A DNA stretch of 64,000 bases. Source: an uncultured Bacteroidales bacterium. Lineage in GTDB: Bacteria > Bacteroidota > Bacteroidia > Bacteroidales > P3. Numbering within the stretch: the stretch's first letter is position 1; the number at the start of each line of letters is the position of its first letter. The notes beneath the pieces were generated by a model. The model did no database searches and had not been told where the DNA came from. It was given only the letters and a program-made list of their open reading frames with translations. Location of the stretch: positions 25,100 to 89,099 of the forward strand of contig ONJY01000013.1 in NCBI GenBank assembly GCA_900318275.1. The letters run 5' to 3'. Both the position numbers and the translations under genes were made by a program. Of the stretch, positions 44,743 to 54,605 are shown one piece after another.

Positions 44743-46173
44743 TTATTTTGCATTGGTTAGTTCTTGTATGCGGCGTTCATCGCCTGCGGCTTGGGATATA
44801 AGGGTGGACATATACTCTTCGCGGTAGTGGGCTTTGAGGTAGGCTGTCTGGTAGGAGAGCAAGGTGTAGCAAACAGCGTGACTCTTGTTGAAGAGCTTTG
44901 TGGCGATGGTCTTCCATTCGTCCCATATCTTCTCCAGTATTTCCTTAGGGTAGCCTTTCTTTTGGCCGCCCATAAAGAACTGCACGGCCAGCCAATCGAT
45001 TACTTCCTCATTCCTTCTGACAAAACTTCTGTATATTATGGCACTTTCCCAGGACGTGAATCCGGCCAGCAATTGGCTCAGCTGCATCAACTGCTCTTGA
45101 TAGATGGTGATTCCATATGTGTCCCCAAGAACGGATTCCATCTCCGGCATGTGGTAAACGATTGCTTCGCGCCCCTGCTTGCGGTCGATGAGATGGTCGA
45201 TTTTGTCTATCGCAGAAGGTCGGTATAAGGCGTTCAGGGCCACGAGATCGTTGAAGGTGGGGGTTCGCAGTTTACGCAGGTATTCCCGCATTCCTTCGCT
45301 CTCGAACAGGAACACCCCTATGGTATCTCCTTCGGAGTAGAGTTTAAGTGTGGCTTCGTCGTCGAGCGAAATTCTGTTCAGATCTAGTTTTTCGCCAGAG
45401 GATGCATTTATCCGCGGCAGACACTCTTTGATGGCTGAAAGGGCTTTTAAACCCATCAGATCCATCCTTTTTATACCAGCCTTGCGCAATTCATTAATAT
45501 CAGATTTTGTGGCAAGTACTCGCTTGTCACTCTTCTTGTCAAACACTTCACAAACCGGCGTCAAGTTGCAGATATCTTGCGATGCTACGACGATGCTCCA
45601 GTCAATTATGCTTCTCATTTTTCGTTTTCCGTCCTTAATGTCGTAGGTGGCGACATTTGCAACACGTTTTTCTCCATATTTTTTCCTCAGCCATTCGATA
45701 ACCCGTTCCTTTCCCTCGACATCGAAATCCAGATCGATTCGCGGATTGTCCGTGCGGTTGTAGTAAAAGAAACGTTCGAACAATAATCCATGCTTCAATG
45801 GGTCGACGTCGGTGATGTAAAGGCAATAGGCGACGATTGATCCACCCGAATTGCTTCGTCCAGGTCCGACAATAGCGCCCAATTCCTCGCGAGCAGCACG
45901 TACGATGTCGCGGATGAACAGGAAATAGCCCGCATAGCCGTCGTTGTTTATAGATTGCAGCTCCATTGTGATTCGTTCGCGCTGCTCGTCTGTGAGGTTC
46001 TCTCCATAGCGTTTTTTCGCCCCTTCCCATACGAGATACTCCAAGTACTCGGCCTCTGTCGTTATGCCTAGGGTTTCGGGAATCGTGCACAACCCATCGA
46101 ACTGTCTCAAATCGGGCTGCCCGCTTTTGCGGGCAGCCTTAGCTTCCGTCGTTTGTTTTTGATTGTTACTCAT
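44743..46173 (-). CDS. PHP-less miniature DnaE-type DNA polymerase core
   Basis: This 476-aa protein matches only the palm-thumb-fingers part of DnaE. Motifs in order are GYAGYFLFIRDIVRAARE (80-97), GPGRSNSGGSIVAY (103-116), TDVDPLKHGLLFERFF (121-136), RIDLDF with Asp147 and Asp149, MDLMGLKAL with Asp238, ALYRPSAID (315-323), TYGITIYQEQLMQL (352-365) and NKSHAVCYTLLSYQTAYLKA (429-448). These are the three catalytic aspartates and the dNTP/fingers motifs. The PHP domain, the OB fold and the tau- and clamp-binding ends of a roughly 1100-1200-aa DnaE are absent. The usual LLRRAMGKK motif is changed to AIIYRSFVRR. It is clearly not the replicative enzyme. Confidence 0.85.
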   Translation of the reverse strand: MSNNQKQTTEAKAARKSGQPDLRQFDGLCTIPETLGITTEAEYLEYLVWEGAKKRYGENLTDEQRERITMELQSINNDGYAGYFLFIRDIVRAAREELGAIVGPGRSNSGGSIVAYCLYITDVDPLKHGLLFERFFYYNRTDNPRIDLDFDVEGKERVIEWLRKKYGEKRVANVATYDIKDGKRKMRSIIDWSIVVASQDICNLTPVCEVFDKKSDKRVLATKSDINELRKAGIKRMDLMGLKALSAIKECLPRINASSGEKLDLNRISLDDEATLKLYSEGDTIGVFLFESEGMREYLRKLRTPTFNDLVALNALYRPSAIDKIDHLIDRKQGREAIVYHMPEMESVLGDTYGITIYQEQLMQLSQLLAGFTSWESAIIYRSFVRRNEEVIDWLAVQFFMGGQKKGYPKEILEKIWDEWKTIATKLFNKSHAVCYTLLSYQTAYLKAHYREEYMSTLISQAAGDERRIQELTNAK

Positions 46174-46185
46174 ATCGTCGTTGTT

Positions 46186-46707
46186 TTATTTGTTTGTTGA
46201 ATCATTTGCGTCGCTCAGTTCGATGACATCCGTGTAGAGTTTCGGGAAGCCCCGCTTCAGCTCGGCCACAGGCAGTTCTGAGACGATAATGAATAGGGCC
46301 TTGCCCTCGTAGTGCTTGCCGCGGTAGAGCTCTTTGTAGGGGAGGCTTTTGAGTTTGAGGACCATCATCTCGTCCATCAGTTTCACCCACAGCATACCCT
46401 TGCGGGTGTTGCCGCTGAGGATGACATTGATTGGAGGGTAGGGGTAATTGCCGCGCTGGTGGATCTTGGCGGCCAATTCGGTCAGCCGGATGGCCTCGTC
46501 GGTGCTGAATGTGCCCAAGAGGGTGAACTCGTCACGGTCGATGCCGATTGTCAGGTTGCCTTTCTCGCCCATCACCTTGTGGCAGCTGCTCACAGCCAGT
46601 AGGGGCATTCCGTGACGCGCGAGGTGGTAATTGATGTCGCAGACGATGCTGCATGCCTTGGGGTCGTTGACGATTGCTTCGTCGATACAATTTTGCAGGT
46701 TTTTCAT
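46186..46707 (-). CDS. Unknown 173-aa protein heading the mini-polymerase operon
   Basis: I do not recognise this protein. It is soluble and mixed alpha/beta, with a central strand-rich part (NLTIGIDRDEFTLLGTFSTD, 20 aa) and a C-terminal ELSDANDSTNK tail. The start at 46707 (MKNLQN) is preferred; 46728 and 46746 are in-frame alternatives. It lies 12 bp before the mini-DnaE start and is thus the first gene after the divergent WYL regulator. Context suggests a dedicated partner of the polymerase. Confidence 0.6.
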   Translation of the reverse strand: MKNLQNCIDEAIVNDPKACSIVCDINYHLARHGMPLLAVSSCHKVMGEKGNLTIGIDRDEFTLLGTFSTDEAIRLTELAAKIHQRGNYPYPPINVILSGNTRKGMLWVKLMDEMMVLKLKSLPYKELYRGKHYEGKALFIIVSELPVAELKRGFPKLYTDVIELSDANDSTNK

Positions 46708-46747
46708 GGTTATATATTGTTTTTGCATTTTCAACCGGTCCTGCATA

Positions 46748-46767
46748 ATTGATACGTATGAGTCAAT
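46748..46767. promoter_or_regulatory. Imperfect 20-bp palindrome between divergent genes
   Basis: ATTGA (46748-46752) and TCAAT (46763-46767) flank a partly symmetric TACGTATGAG. It lies in the 207-bp gap between the WYL regulator and the operon it may control, so it is a candidate operator. Evidence is weak. Confidence 0.3.
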
Positions 46768-46860
46768 TTTTGAAGAAATTTGGTTTTTGGCAATATGTTG
46801 ATTTATAATGTATTATCTGTTTGGTGTGGACAAATATTTAACTTATGTATTACATTTTAT

Positions 46861-46891
46861 TTGCACATATAGCCAGTTTTTCATACTTTTG
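46861..46891 (+). promoter_or_regulatory. Promoter of the WYL regulator
   Basis: TTG (46861-46863) and TACTTTTG (46884-46891) are 20 bases apart, an exact Bacteroidota-type promoter. The start codon is at 46915, leaving a leader of about 18 bases. Confidence 0.75.
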
Positions 46892-46914
46892 CACTCCGAA
46901 AAAAACATCTTTTT

Positions 46915-47622
46915 ATGGATTACAAAAATCTGGAGATAATCACATGGATGGTTCGTCAATTCCACGAGGCCGGGAAACGTGGGCTTACCTATGACGAGCT
47001 GATAGACAAGCTGGTACAGTCGCCGGCTTTGGGCACTGCCTTCACGAAGCGTACCTTCCACTATTATCTCAACGAGTTGCGTGACCGTTTTGGGGTAAAA
47101 ATAGAATGCGACCGTAGGTCGGAATTTCGTAATTTCAGGCGCCGAGTATCGGACAACGACCGACGTTACATATATCGTCTGGTTGAGGAACCTTCGAATA
47201 ACAAAAGTCCTTGGCCGACATCGTTTTTATGGGCTCTTGATGCCGCCGACGCATACAAGCGCATACAAGAGGAGGATGAGGCCAGAAAGTATATATATGT
47301 CGACTGCAACTCATCGGGAGCCGAAAATGTGGCCATTCTGCTCCACGCCATTCACAACCATCACTGTGTCGACTTCAATTATCGTCAACCCAGCGATAAC
47401 TTCATGTACCCTAATCTTGATTTTGAGCCCCGCGGACTTGTCATGAAAGACTATGTGTGGTATCTCATAGGCAATACTGCCTCCCGGTTTGACAAGATAT
47501 TGCCGCTGTTCCGTATATCGGGTATTGTGGAAAAAGAGCTCCAATATCGTTCCATACCGGGCTTTTCGGTTCAAAAATTCTGGCACAATAACCGAAAGCT
47601 GTGGTTTGACAATATCACTTGA
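46915..47622 (+). CDS. WYL-domain transcriptional regulator
   Basis: This is 235 aa. The N-terminal winged helix (about 1-70) includes LTYDELIDKLVQS and TKRTFHYYLNELRDRFG. A WYL domain (about 115-225) includes AIHNHHCVDFNYRQPS, FEPRGLVMKDYVWYLIG with the name-giving WYL tripeptide, and a C-terminal RISGIVEKE. WYL regulators bind DNA and sense nucleic acid or nucleotide ligands, and often control phage-defence genes. It is divergently transcribed from the mini-polymerase operon, so it is the likely regulator of that operon. Confidence 0.85.
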   Translation: MDYKNLEIITWMVRQFHEAGKRGLTYDELIDKLVQSPALGTAFTKRTFHYYLNELRDRFGVKIECDRRSEFRNFRRRVSDNDRRYIYRLVEEPSNNKSPWPTSFLWALDAADAYKRIQEEDEARKYIYVDCNSSGAENVAILLHAIHNHHCVDFNYRQPSDNFMYPNLDFEPRGLVMKDYVWYLIGNTASRFDKILPLFRISGIVEKELQYRSIPGFSVQKFWHNNRKLWFDNIT

Positions 47623-47687
47623 TAAGGCTTGAGATGAAGTGATAGATTCTTTTTTGTCTAAAAAAATGTTATGTATAAAAAAATGTG

Positions 47688-47695
47688 TATATTTG
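47688..47695 (+). promoter_or_regulatory. -7 element of the methylmalonyl-CoA operon promoter
   Basis: TATATTTG matches TAnnTTTG and lies about 88 bases before the epimerase start. It would give a leader of about 80 bases in which I see no obvious riboswitch fold. Confidence 0.55.
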
Positions 47696-47782
47696 CATTT
47701 TAAAACCAACATCTGCATCGTTGGCAAAGTTTTGATTGGTTGACATTTATATAGTAATATAAAAAATAAAATATAACAAATT

Positions 47783-48190
47783 ATGACACCTTCGCACATC
47801 GAACACATCGGCATCGCCGTCACTAACCTCGACGAAGCCATCCGCTACTGGGAAGACATTATGGGCCTCAAATGCTACGCCATCGAGGAAGTTAAAGACC
47901 AGAAAGTCAAAACAGCTTTCTTCCGCTGCGGCGACGTCAAGATCGAACTCCTCGAGCCTACCTGCCCCGAGAGCACCATCGCTGCCTTCATCGAGAAAAA
48001 CGGCGGCAAGGGCGGCATGCACCACATCGCCTTCGCTATGGAAAACACCGACCAGGCCCTCAACGAGGCCAAGGAGAAGGGCGTCCGCCTCATCGACCAG
48101 CAGAGCCGCGGCGGCGCAGAAGGCCTCCACATCGGCTTCCTCCACCCCAAGAGCACCCTCGGCGTGCTGACAGAATTCTGCTGCAAATAA
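47783..48190 (+). CDS. mce: Methylmalonyl-CoA epimerase
   Basis: This is 135 aa of the VOC fold: HIEHIGIAVTNLDEAIRYWE, then GGMHHIAFAMEN and GVLTEFCCK. These supply the His and Glu metal ligands of the family. It interconverts the R and S forms of methylmalonyl-CoA between the B12 mutase and the decarboxylase. It is the first gene of the propionate-forming operon and is followed by mmdA after 43 bp. Confidence 0.95.
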   Translation: MTPSHIEHIGIAVTNLDEAIRYWEDIMGLKCYAIEEVKDQKVKTAFFRCGDVKIELLEPTCPESTIAAFIEKNGGKGGMHHIAFAMENTDQALNEAKEKGVRLIDQQSRGGAEGLHIGFLHPKSTLGVLTEFCCK

Positions 48191-48233
48191 AAAAAAACAT
48201 TTCATCGTATAAACCTCTCAACAAAAATAGATT

Positions 48234-49793
<1,560 letters not shown>

Positions 49794-49840
49794 AATTCAT
49801 TCAATCAACATTATTTAATAACCCAAAAAACATCAAAACA

Positions 49841-50179
49841 ATGAAGAAAGTTCTGTTTACCGCTATGGCCGCCGTCGCTATGTTCGCTATGGTCGCCTGC
49901 AACAACAACAAAGCCGCTGAGGCCACCGAGGACACCACCGTCATCGAGCAGACCGAGCAGACCTGCGACATGGCTTGCGCCGACACCTGCATGTGCGGTG
50001 AGGAGTGCGCCGCCGCCAAGTGCGAAGGCTGCCCCAACCACGGCACCGAGAACTGCTGCAAGGCCAAAGCCGCCGTCGAGGGTGCTGCCGTCGAGGGTGC
50101 TTGCGAGCACAAATGCCAGAAAGCTGAAGGCCAGGAGTGCCAGAAAGCTTGCGAGAAAAAGTGCGAGAAAGCTCAGTAA
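49841..50179 (+). CDS. Cysteine-rich small lipoprotein within the mmd operon
   Basis: This 112-aa protein has a lipoprotein signal ending FAMVACN. The mature part has about 15 cysteines in pairs (CDMACADTCMCGEEC, CEGCPNH, CCKAK, CEHKCQ, CQKACEKKCEKAQ), with acidic and lysine-rich spacing. Such a pattern could bind metal ions or form many disulfides. I know no named family for it. It sits between mmdA and the OadG-like subunit in the same direction, so it is probably co-expressed. Confidence 0.7.
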   Translation: MKKVLFTAMAAVAMFAMVACNNNKAAEATEDTTVIEQTEQTCDMACADTCMCGEECAAAKCEGCPNHGTENCCKAKAAVEGAAVEGACEHKCQKAEGQECQKACEKKCEKAQ

Positions 50180-50181
50180 CT

Positions 50182-50270
50182 GGTTAATGGGTTATAGGTT
50201 ATGGGTTATGGAAGGCTGGCGCGCTCCTGCGCTGTCCATAACCAATAACCCTTAACCAATAACCCTTAAC
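50182..50270. repeat. Inverted repeat of GGGTTATGG units in the mmd operon
   Basis: The left part (GGTTAATGGGTTATAGGTTATGGGTTATGGA in outline) and the right part (TCCATAACC, AATAACCC, TTAACC units) are inverted, with a GC-rich centre AAGGCTGGCGCGCTCCTGCGC. It can form a long imperfect hairpin in the mRNA between two operon genes. Confidence 0.7.
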
Positions 50271-50301
50271 ATGTTTTGATGTTACACTTAACTGAAAAAG
50301 A

Positions 50302-51306
50302 ATGAAGACCATTAATAAATTGCTATTGGCAGGTCTGCTGAGCGTCGCGACAATTGCCGCCATGGCCCAGCCTCCCCAGCATGAAGGTGGCCCCGACGCA
50401 ATGGCCGGCGCCACAGCCCCCGCCCAGAAAGCAGAAGGTCAGCCCAATGGAGGTTGCATGATGCACGGCGCCATGCCGACGGTCAACTTCCAGAGCGTGA
50501 AGATCTGCTTCGCCCCCCAGATGGGAGCCTTTATCGCCATCGACAGCGTCGAATGCTCCGTGCACATGGTCAAGATGACCGACAACGGACTCGACACCGT
50601 GGCCAGCTACAAGACCGACAACACCCACAAACGTCACGACCTGAAGAACATCCTGCGCCCCGTGAGCGTCGGCACAATGGGTAACCACGTCGTGGTACTC
50701 GCTTCGGCAGTCAACGACACAGCCTATGTGGCTCTCCTCGACGAGAACCTCAACGTCGTCGCTCGCCGCGATTTCAGAAGCCCCATGTACGCCATCCACA
50801 TCGAGCCCGGCATGATGTTCATCGTCGGTCGCAACCCCTACGGTTACGACATCAACATCCTTCCGCTGTGCGGCGGCCCCGAGGCTTTCGCCAACAACGA
50901 GATGATGACCCACCACTACCGCGTCGCCAAACAGTCGGAGAAGATCAAGCAGAGCGACCCCATCGGCATCGGCCTCGCAGCTGTCGCCGTCGCCGTCGTG
51001 TTCCTCGCACTCGTCTGCATCTGCCTGCTCATCAGCGGCTCCGGCAAACTGATTACAAGCACCGAGGAGCGCCGCAAGAACAAGGCCGCCAAGCCCAAGA
51101 GCGACAAAGCCATCAAGCCCGTCTCCGAAGGTAGCGCCGCCGAAGAGGAGGTCTTCGCCGCCATCGCCGCCGCCATCCACCTCTACAACGACGAGCTGCA
51201 CGACGAAGAGGACACCGTCATCACCATCCAGAAGGTAGAGCGCGAGTGGACCCCGTGGAACGCCAAGTACTACAATATGAATCATTACTTTAATAATAGA
51301 AGATAA
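50302..51306 (+). CDS. OadG-family decarboxylase subunit with exported N-terminal domain
   Basis: This is 334 aa. A signal peptide (LLLAGLLSVATIAAMAQ) is followed by a His/Met-rich stretch and a beta domain in the periplasm (about 55-210). One membrane helix comes next (GIGLAAVAVAVVFLALVCIC, 20 aa), then a cytoplasmic tail with a conserved-looking end REWTPWNAKYYNMNHYFNNR. The helix plus tail is the OadG/MmdD-like part, which holds the carboxyltransferase on the membrane subunit. It lies 3 bp before the biotin carrier gene. Confidence 0.8.
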   Translation: MKTINKLLLAGLLSVATIAAMAQPPQHEGGPDAMAGATAPAQKAEGQPNGGCMMHGAMPTVNFQSVKICFAPQMGAFIAIDSVECSVHMVKMTDNGLDTVASYKTDNTHKRHDLKNILRPVSVGTMGNHVVVLASAVNDTAYVALLDENLNVVARRDFRSPMYAIHIEPGMMFIVGRNPYGYDINILPLCGGPEAFANNEMMTHHYRVAKQSEKIKQSDPIGIGLAAVAVAVVFLALVCICLLISGSGKLITSTEERRKNKAAKPKSDKAIKPVSEGSAAEEEVFAAIAAAIHLYNDELHDEEDTVITIQKVEREWTPWNAKYYNMNHYFNNRR

Positions 51307-51309
51307 GCC

Positions 51310-51744
51310 ATGAAGAATTATAAGCTCAAGATAAACGGCAACGAATACAACGTTGACATCAACGAGGTAGAAGGCCAGGAGATAAAACTCGACGTCAACG
51401 GCACCAGCTACGTCGTCACCGTCGACCAGGAAATCAAACAGCAGCGCAAACCTGTGGCTCGCCCCGTCGCAGCTCCCCAGGTAGCCCCCGCAGCCAGCGG
51501 CACCGTCCAGAAAGGCAACACCCCCGCCGCCGGCAACAAGGTGACCACACCGCTGCCCGGCACCATCCTCGATGTGTTCGTCAACGTCGGCGACACCGTC
51601 AAGGCCGGTCAGACCGTCGTGCTGCTCGAGGCCATGAAGATGGAGAACAACATCGAGGCCGACACAGACGGTACCGTCAAGGAAGTGAAAGTTCGCAAGG
51701 GCGACAGCGTCCTCGAAGGCGATGTCTTAGTTGTTATCGGATAA
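51310..51744 (+). CDS. mmdC: Biotin carboxyl carrier subunit of methylmalonyl-CoA decarboxylase
   Basis: This is 144 aa. The C-terminal biotinyl domain has the EAMKMEN motif, whose lysine carries biotin, and ends VLEGDVLVVIG. An Ala/Pro-rich hinge lies before it (KPVARPVAAPQVAPAASG). It shuttles CO2 from MmdA to the membrane beta subunit. Confidence 0.94.
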   Translation: MKNYKLKINGNEYNVDINEVEGQEIKLDVNGTSYVVTVDQEIKQQRKPVARPVAAPQVAPAASGTVQKGNTPAAGNKVTTPLPGTILDVFVNVGDTVKAGQTVVLLEAMKMENNIEADTDGTVKEVKVRKGDSVLEGDVLVVIG

Positions 51745-51836
51745 GTGGTCAAAAAGTCGAAAGGACGAAAAGACAAAGAGCTATGTGCTCAAGACTTTTA
51801 GACTTTTAGACTCTTAGACTTTTAGACTTAAAACAG
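51745..51836. repeat. Short repeats between mmdC and mmdB
   Basis: Units AGACTTTT are repeated about four times (51794-51830). They face AAAAGTC/AAAAGAC units upstream (51752-51773) as an imperfect inverted repeat, another example of repeats in the spacer of a working operon. Confidence 0.65.
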
Positions 51837-51843
51837 AAGAACA

Positions 51844-53013
51844 ATGATTAGTTTAGCAACAGGTGGCTTCATGGATTTCATGTCGACGCAGCTGGTACAG
51901 TTCCTCGAGTACACCGGCTTCGCCAACGTGACATGGGGTCACATAGCAATGATTGTTATTGGCTTGGTGTTCATTTTCCTCGGCATCAAGTATGAATTCG
52001 AACCGCTGCTCCTTGTCCCTATCGGATTCGGTATGCTCATCGGCAATATTCCTTTCTATCCGGGATTGAAGATAGGCATCTACGAGCAAGGCTCTGTGTT
52101 GAACATACTCTACCACGGCGTGCAGAACGGCTGGTATCCACCGCTAATATTCCTGGGTATAGGAGCAATGACCGACTTCTCGGCGTTGCTCTCGAACCCC
52201 AAGCTGATGCTTATCGGTGCTGCCGCCCAGGTGGGTATCTTCGCCGCCTACATGGGTGCTCTGGCTCTGGGCTTCATGCCCAATGAGGCAGGTGCCATCG
52301 GCATCATCGGCGGTGCCGACGGTCCCACGGCCATCTTCATCAGCTCGCAGCTGGCTCCCGACCTGATGGGTGCCATCGCTGTGTCGGCCTACTCCTACAT
52401 GGCCCTCGTGCCCGTCATCCAGCCGCCCATCATGCGACTGATGACCACGCCCAAGGAGCGCACCATCCGCATGAAGCCGCCACGTCAGGTGTCGAAGCTC
52501 GAGAAGATTGCCTTCCCCATCATCGGTCTGCTGTTCTGCGCCTTCATCGTGCCGAGCGGTCTGCCCCTGCTGGGTATGCTCTTCTTCGGCAACCTGCTCA
52601 AGGAGTGCGGCGTCACCAAGCGTCTGAGCGATGTGGCTTCCAACGCCGTCGTCAACATCTGCACGCTCCTCATCGGCATCACCGTGGGTGCCTCCACCCA
52701 GGCTTCGGTGTTCCTCAGCGGCAAGAGCGTGATGATCTTCGGCCTCGGTGCCGGCAGCTTCATCGTGGCCACCTTCTGCGGTGTGCTCTTCGTGAAGATC
52801 ATGAACCTCTTCCTCAAGGAAGGCAACAAGATCAACCCCCTCATCGGCAACTCCGGCGTCAGCGCTGTGCCCGACGCCGCCCGTGTGTCCAACAACGTGG
52901 GCCTCGAGTACGACAAGACCAACTACCTCCTGCAGCACGCCATGGGTCCCAATGTGGCTGGCGTCGTAGGTTCCGCCGTAGCAGCCGGTATCCTGCTGGC
53001 TTTCCTGCACTAA
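51844..53013 (+). CDS. mmdB: Na+-translocating decarboxylase beta subunit
   Basis: This 389-aa protein has about nine or more membrane segments and the OadB/MmdB/GcdB signature blocks: GIGAMTDFSALLSNPKL, GIIGGADGPTAIFIS, PPIMRLMTTPKER and GNSGVSAVPDAARV. It decarboxylates carboxybiotin and uses the energy to pump Na+ out of the cell. It is the last gene of the operon, followed by a strong terminator. Confidence 0.96.
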   Translation: MISLATGGFMDFMSTQLVQFLEYTGFANVTWGHIAMIVIGLVFIFLGIKYEFEPLLLVPIGFGMLIGNIPFYPGLKIGIYEQGSVLNILYHGVQNGWYPPLIFLGIGAMTDFSALLSNPKLMLIGAAAQVGIFAAYMGALALGFMPNEAGAIGIIGGADGPTAIFISSQLAPDLMGAIAVSAYSYMALVPVIQPPIMRLMTTPKERTIRMKPPRQVSKLEKIAFPIIGLLFCAFIVPSGLPLLGMLFFGNLLKECGVTKRLSDVASNAVVNICTLLIGITVGASTQASVFLSGKSVMIFGLGAGSFIVATFCGVLFVKIMNLFLKEGNKINPLIGNSGVSAVPDAARVSNNVGLEYDKTNYLLQHAMGPNVAGVVGSAVAAGILLAFLH

Positions 53014-53034
53014 GCCGTTGCGGAGATAAACAAG

Positions 53035-53066
53035 AGAGGGCGCTCACCATGAGCGCCCTCTTTTTA
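53035..53066 (+). terminator. Terminator of the mmd operon
   Basis: A perfect 12-bp stem (53035-53046 with 53050-53061) has a 3-base loop and is followed by TTTTTATTT. It lies between convergent mmdB and glyS and may serve both. Confidence 0.93.
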
Positions 53067-53090
53067 TTTGTCGTTACCGTAATGTAGCGG

Positions 53091-54605
53091 TCAGAGTTTG
53101 GCTTTGAGGTAGGCCGGCAGCTGGTCGATGCCGACGCGCTCCTGCTGCATGGTGTCGCGGTGACGCACGGTGACGGCGTTGTCGTTGAGCGTGTCGCTGT
53201 CGACGGTGATGCAGAAGGGGGTGCCGATAGCGTCCTGACGACGGTAGCGGCGGCCGATGGCGTCCTTCTCGTCGTACTGCACCATCATGTCGGGCATGAG
53301 CAGGTGCTGCACCTCGCGGGCTTTCTCGGGCAGGCCGTCCTTCTTGACGAGCGGAAGCACGGCGGCCTTGTAGGGAGCCAGCTTGGTGGGCAGGCTCAGC
53401 ACCGTGCGGGTGCTGCCGTCCTCCAGCGTCTCCTCCTTCAGCGCATGGCTGAAGACGGCAAGGAAGGTGCGGTCGACGCCGATGGAGGTCTCAATGACGT
53501 AGGGCGTGTAGCTCTCGTTGAGCTCAGGGTCGAAGTACTGCAGTTTCTTGCCGCTGAACTCGCTGTGGCGCGAGAGGTCGAAGTCGGTGCGGCTGTGGAT
53601 GCCCTCAAGCTCCTTGAAGCCGAAGGGGAACTTGAACTCAATATCTGTGGCGGCGTTGGCGTAGTGGGCCAGCTTCTCGTGGTCGTGGTAGCGGTAGCAG
53701 TCGGCCGGGATGCCGAAGCTGAGGTGCCATTGCAGGCGCTCTTCTTTCCACTTCTTGAACCATTCGAGCTCCGTTCCGGGGCGCACGAAGAACTGCATCT
53801 CCATCTGCTCAAACTCACGCATGCGGAAGATGAACTGGCGTGCGACAATCTCGTTGCGGAAAGCCTTGCCTATCTGGGCTATGCCGAAGGGTATCTTCAT
53901 GCGGCCGCTCTTCTGCACGTTGAGGAAGTTGACGAAGATGCCCTGCGCCGTCTCGGGACGCAGGTAGAGGGTGTCGCTGTCGTCGATGACAGAGCCCATC
54001 TTGGTGGCGAACATCAGGTTGAACTGACGCACGTCGGTCCAGTTGCGGGTGCCGCTGATGGGGCATACGATGCCAAGGTCGAGGATGAGCTGCTTGAGGC
54101 CGTCGAGGTCGTTGCGGTTCATGCAGTCGGCATAGCGTTCGTGTATCTCGTCAATCTGCTTCTGATGCTCGAGGACGCGGGCGTTGGTGGTGACGAACTG
54201 CTGACGGTCGAAGGCGTCGCCGAAACGCTTGTGGGCTTTCTCGCACTCCTTCTCGATTTTCTCTTCAATCTTGGCGATATGGTCCTCGATGAGGACGTCG
54301 GCGCGATAGCGCTTTTTTGAGTCTTTGTTGTCGATGAGGGGGTCGTTGAAAGCGTCCACGTGGCCGCTGGCCTTCCAGATGCGGGGGTGCATGAAGATGG
54401 CGCTGTCGAGCCCCACGATGTTCTCGTGCATCTGCACCATAGCCTTCCACCAGGCCTGTTTGATGTTGTTTTTCAGTTCGACGCCGAGCTGACCGTAGTC
54501 GTAGACAGCGGCGAGGCCGTCGTAGATTTCAGAGCTGGGGAAGATGAAACCGTATTCCTTGGCGTGAGCCACCACTTTCTTGAAGAATTCGTCTTGATTT
54601 GCCAT
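53091..54605 (-). CDS. glyS: Glycyl-tRNA synthetase, single-chain class II
   Basis: This is 504 aa. The N-terminal block FIFPSSEIYDGLAAVYDYGQLG is the homodimeric (alpha2) GlyRS signature. Class II motifs follow (RPETAQGIFVNF; FRNEIVARQFIFRMREFEQMEMQFF), then VIETSIGVDRTFLA and a C-terminal anticodon-binding domain. It charges tRNA-Gly with glycine. It is transcribed alone, and I could not place a clear promoter in the gap above 54605. Confidence 0.96.
   Translation of the reverse strand: MANQDEFFKKVVAHAKEYGFIFPSSEIYDGLAAVYDYGQLGVELKNNIKQAWWKAMVQMHENIVGLDSAIFMHPRIWKASGHVDAFNDPLIDNKDSKKRYRADVLIEDHIAKIEEKIEKECEKAHKRFGDAFDRQQFVTTNARVLEHQKQIDEIHERYADCMNRNDLDGLKQLILDLGIVCPISGTRNWTDVRQFNLMFATKMGSVIDDSDTLYLRPETAQGIFVNFLNVQKSGRMKIPFGIAQIGKAFRNEIVARQFIFRMREFEQMEMQFFVRPGTELEWFKKWKEERLQWHLSFGIPADCYRYHDHEKLAHYANAATDIEFKFPFGFKELEGIHSRTDFDLSRHSEFSGKKLQYFDPELNESYTPYVIETSIGVDRTFLAVFSHALKEETLEDGSTRTVLSLPTKLAPYKAAVLPLVKKDGLPEKAREVQHLLMPDMMVQYDEKDAIGRRYRRQDAIGTPFCITVDSDTLNDNAVTVRHRDTMQQERVGIDQLPAYLKAKL

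Noticed and set aside
47696-47782. Possible cobalamin riboswitch before the methylmalonyl-CoA epimerase gene
   Set aside because: The leader is under 90 bases, AT-rich, and lacks the length and conserved B12-box sequence of that riboswitch.
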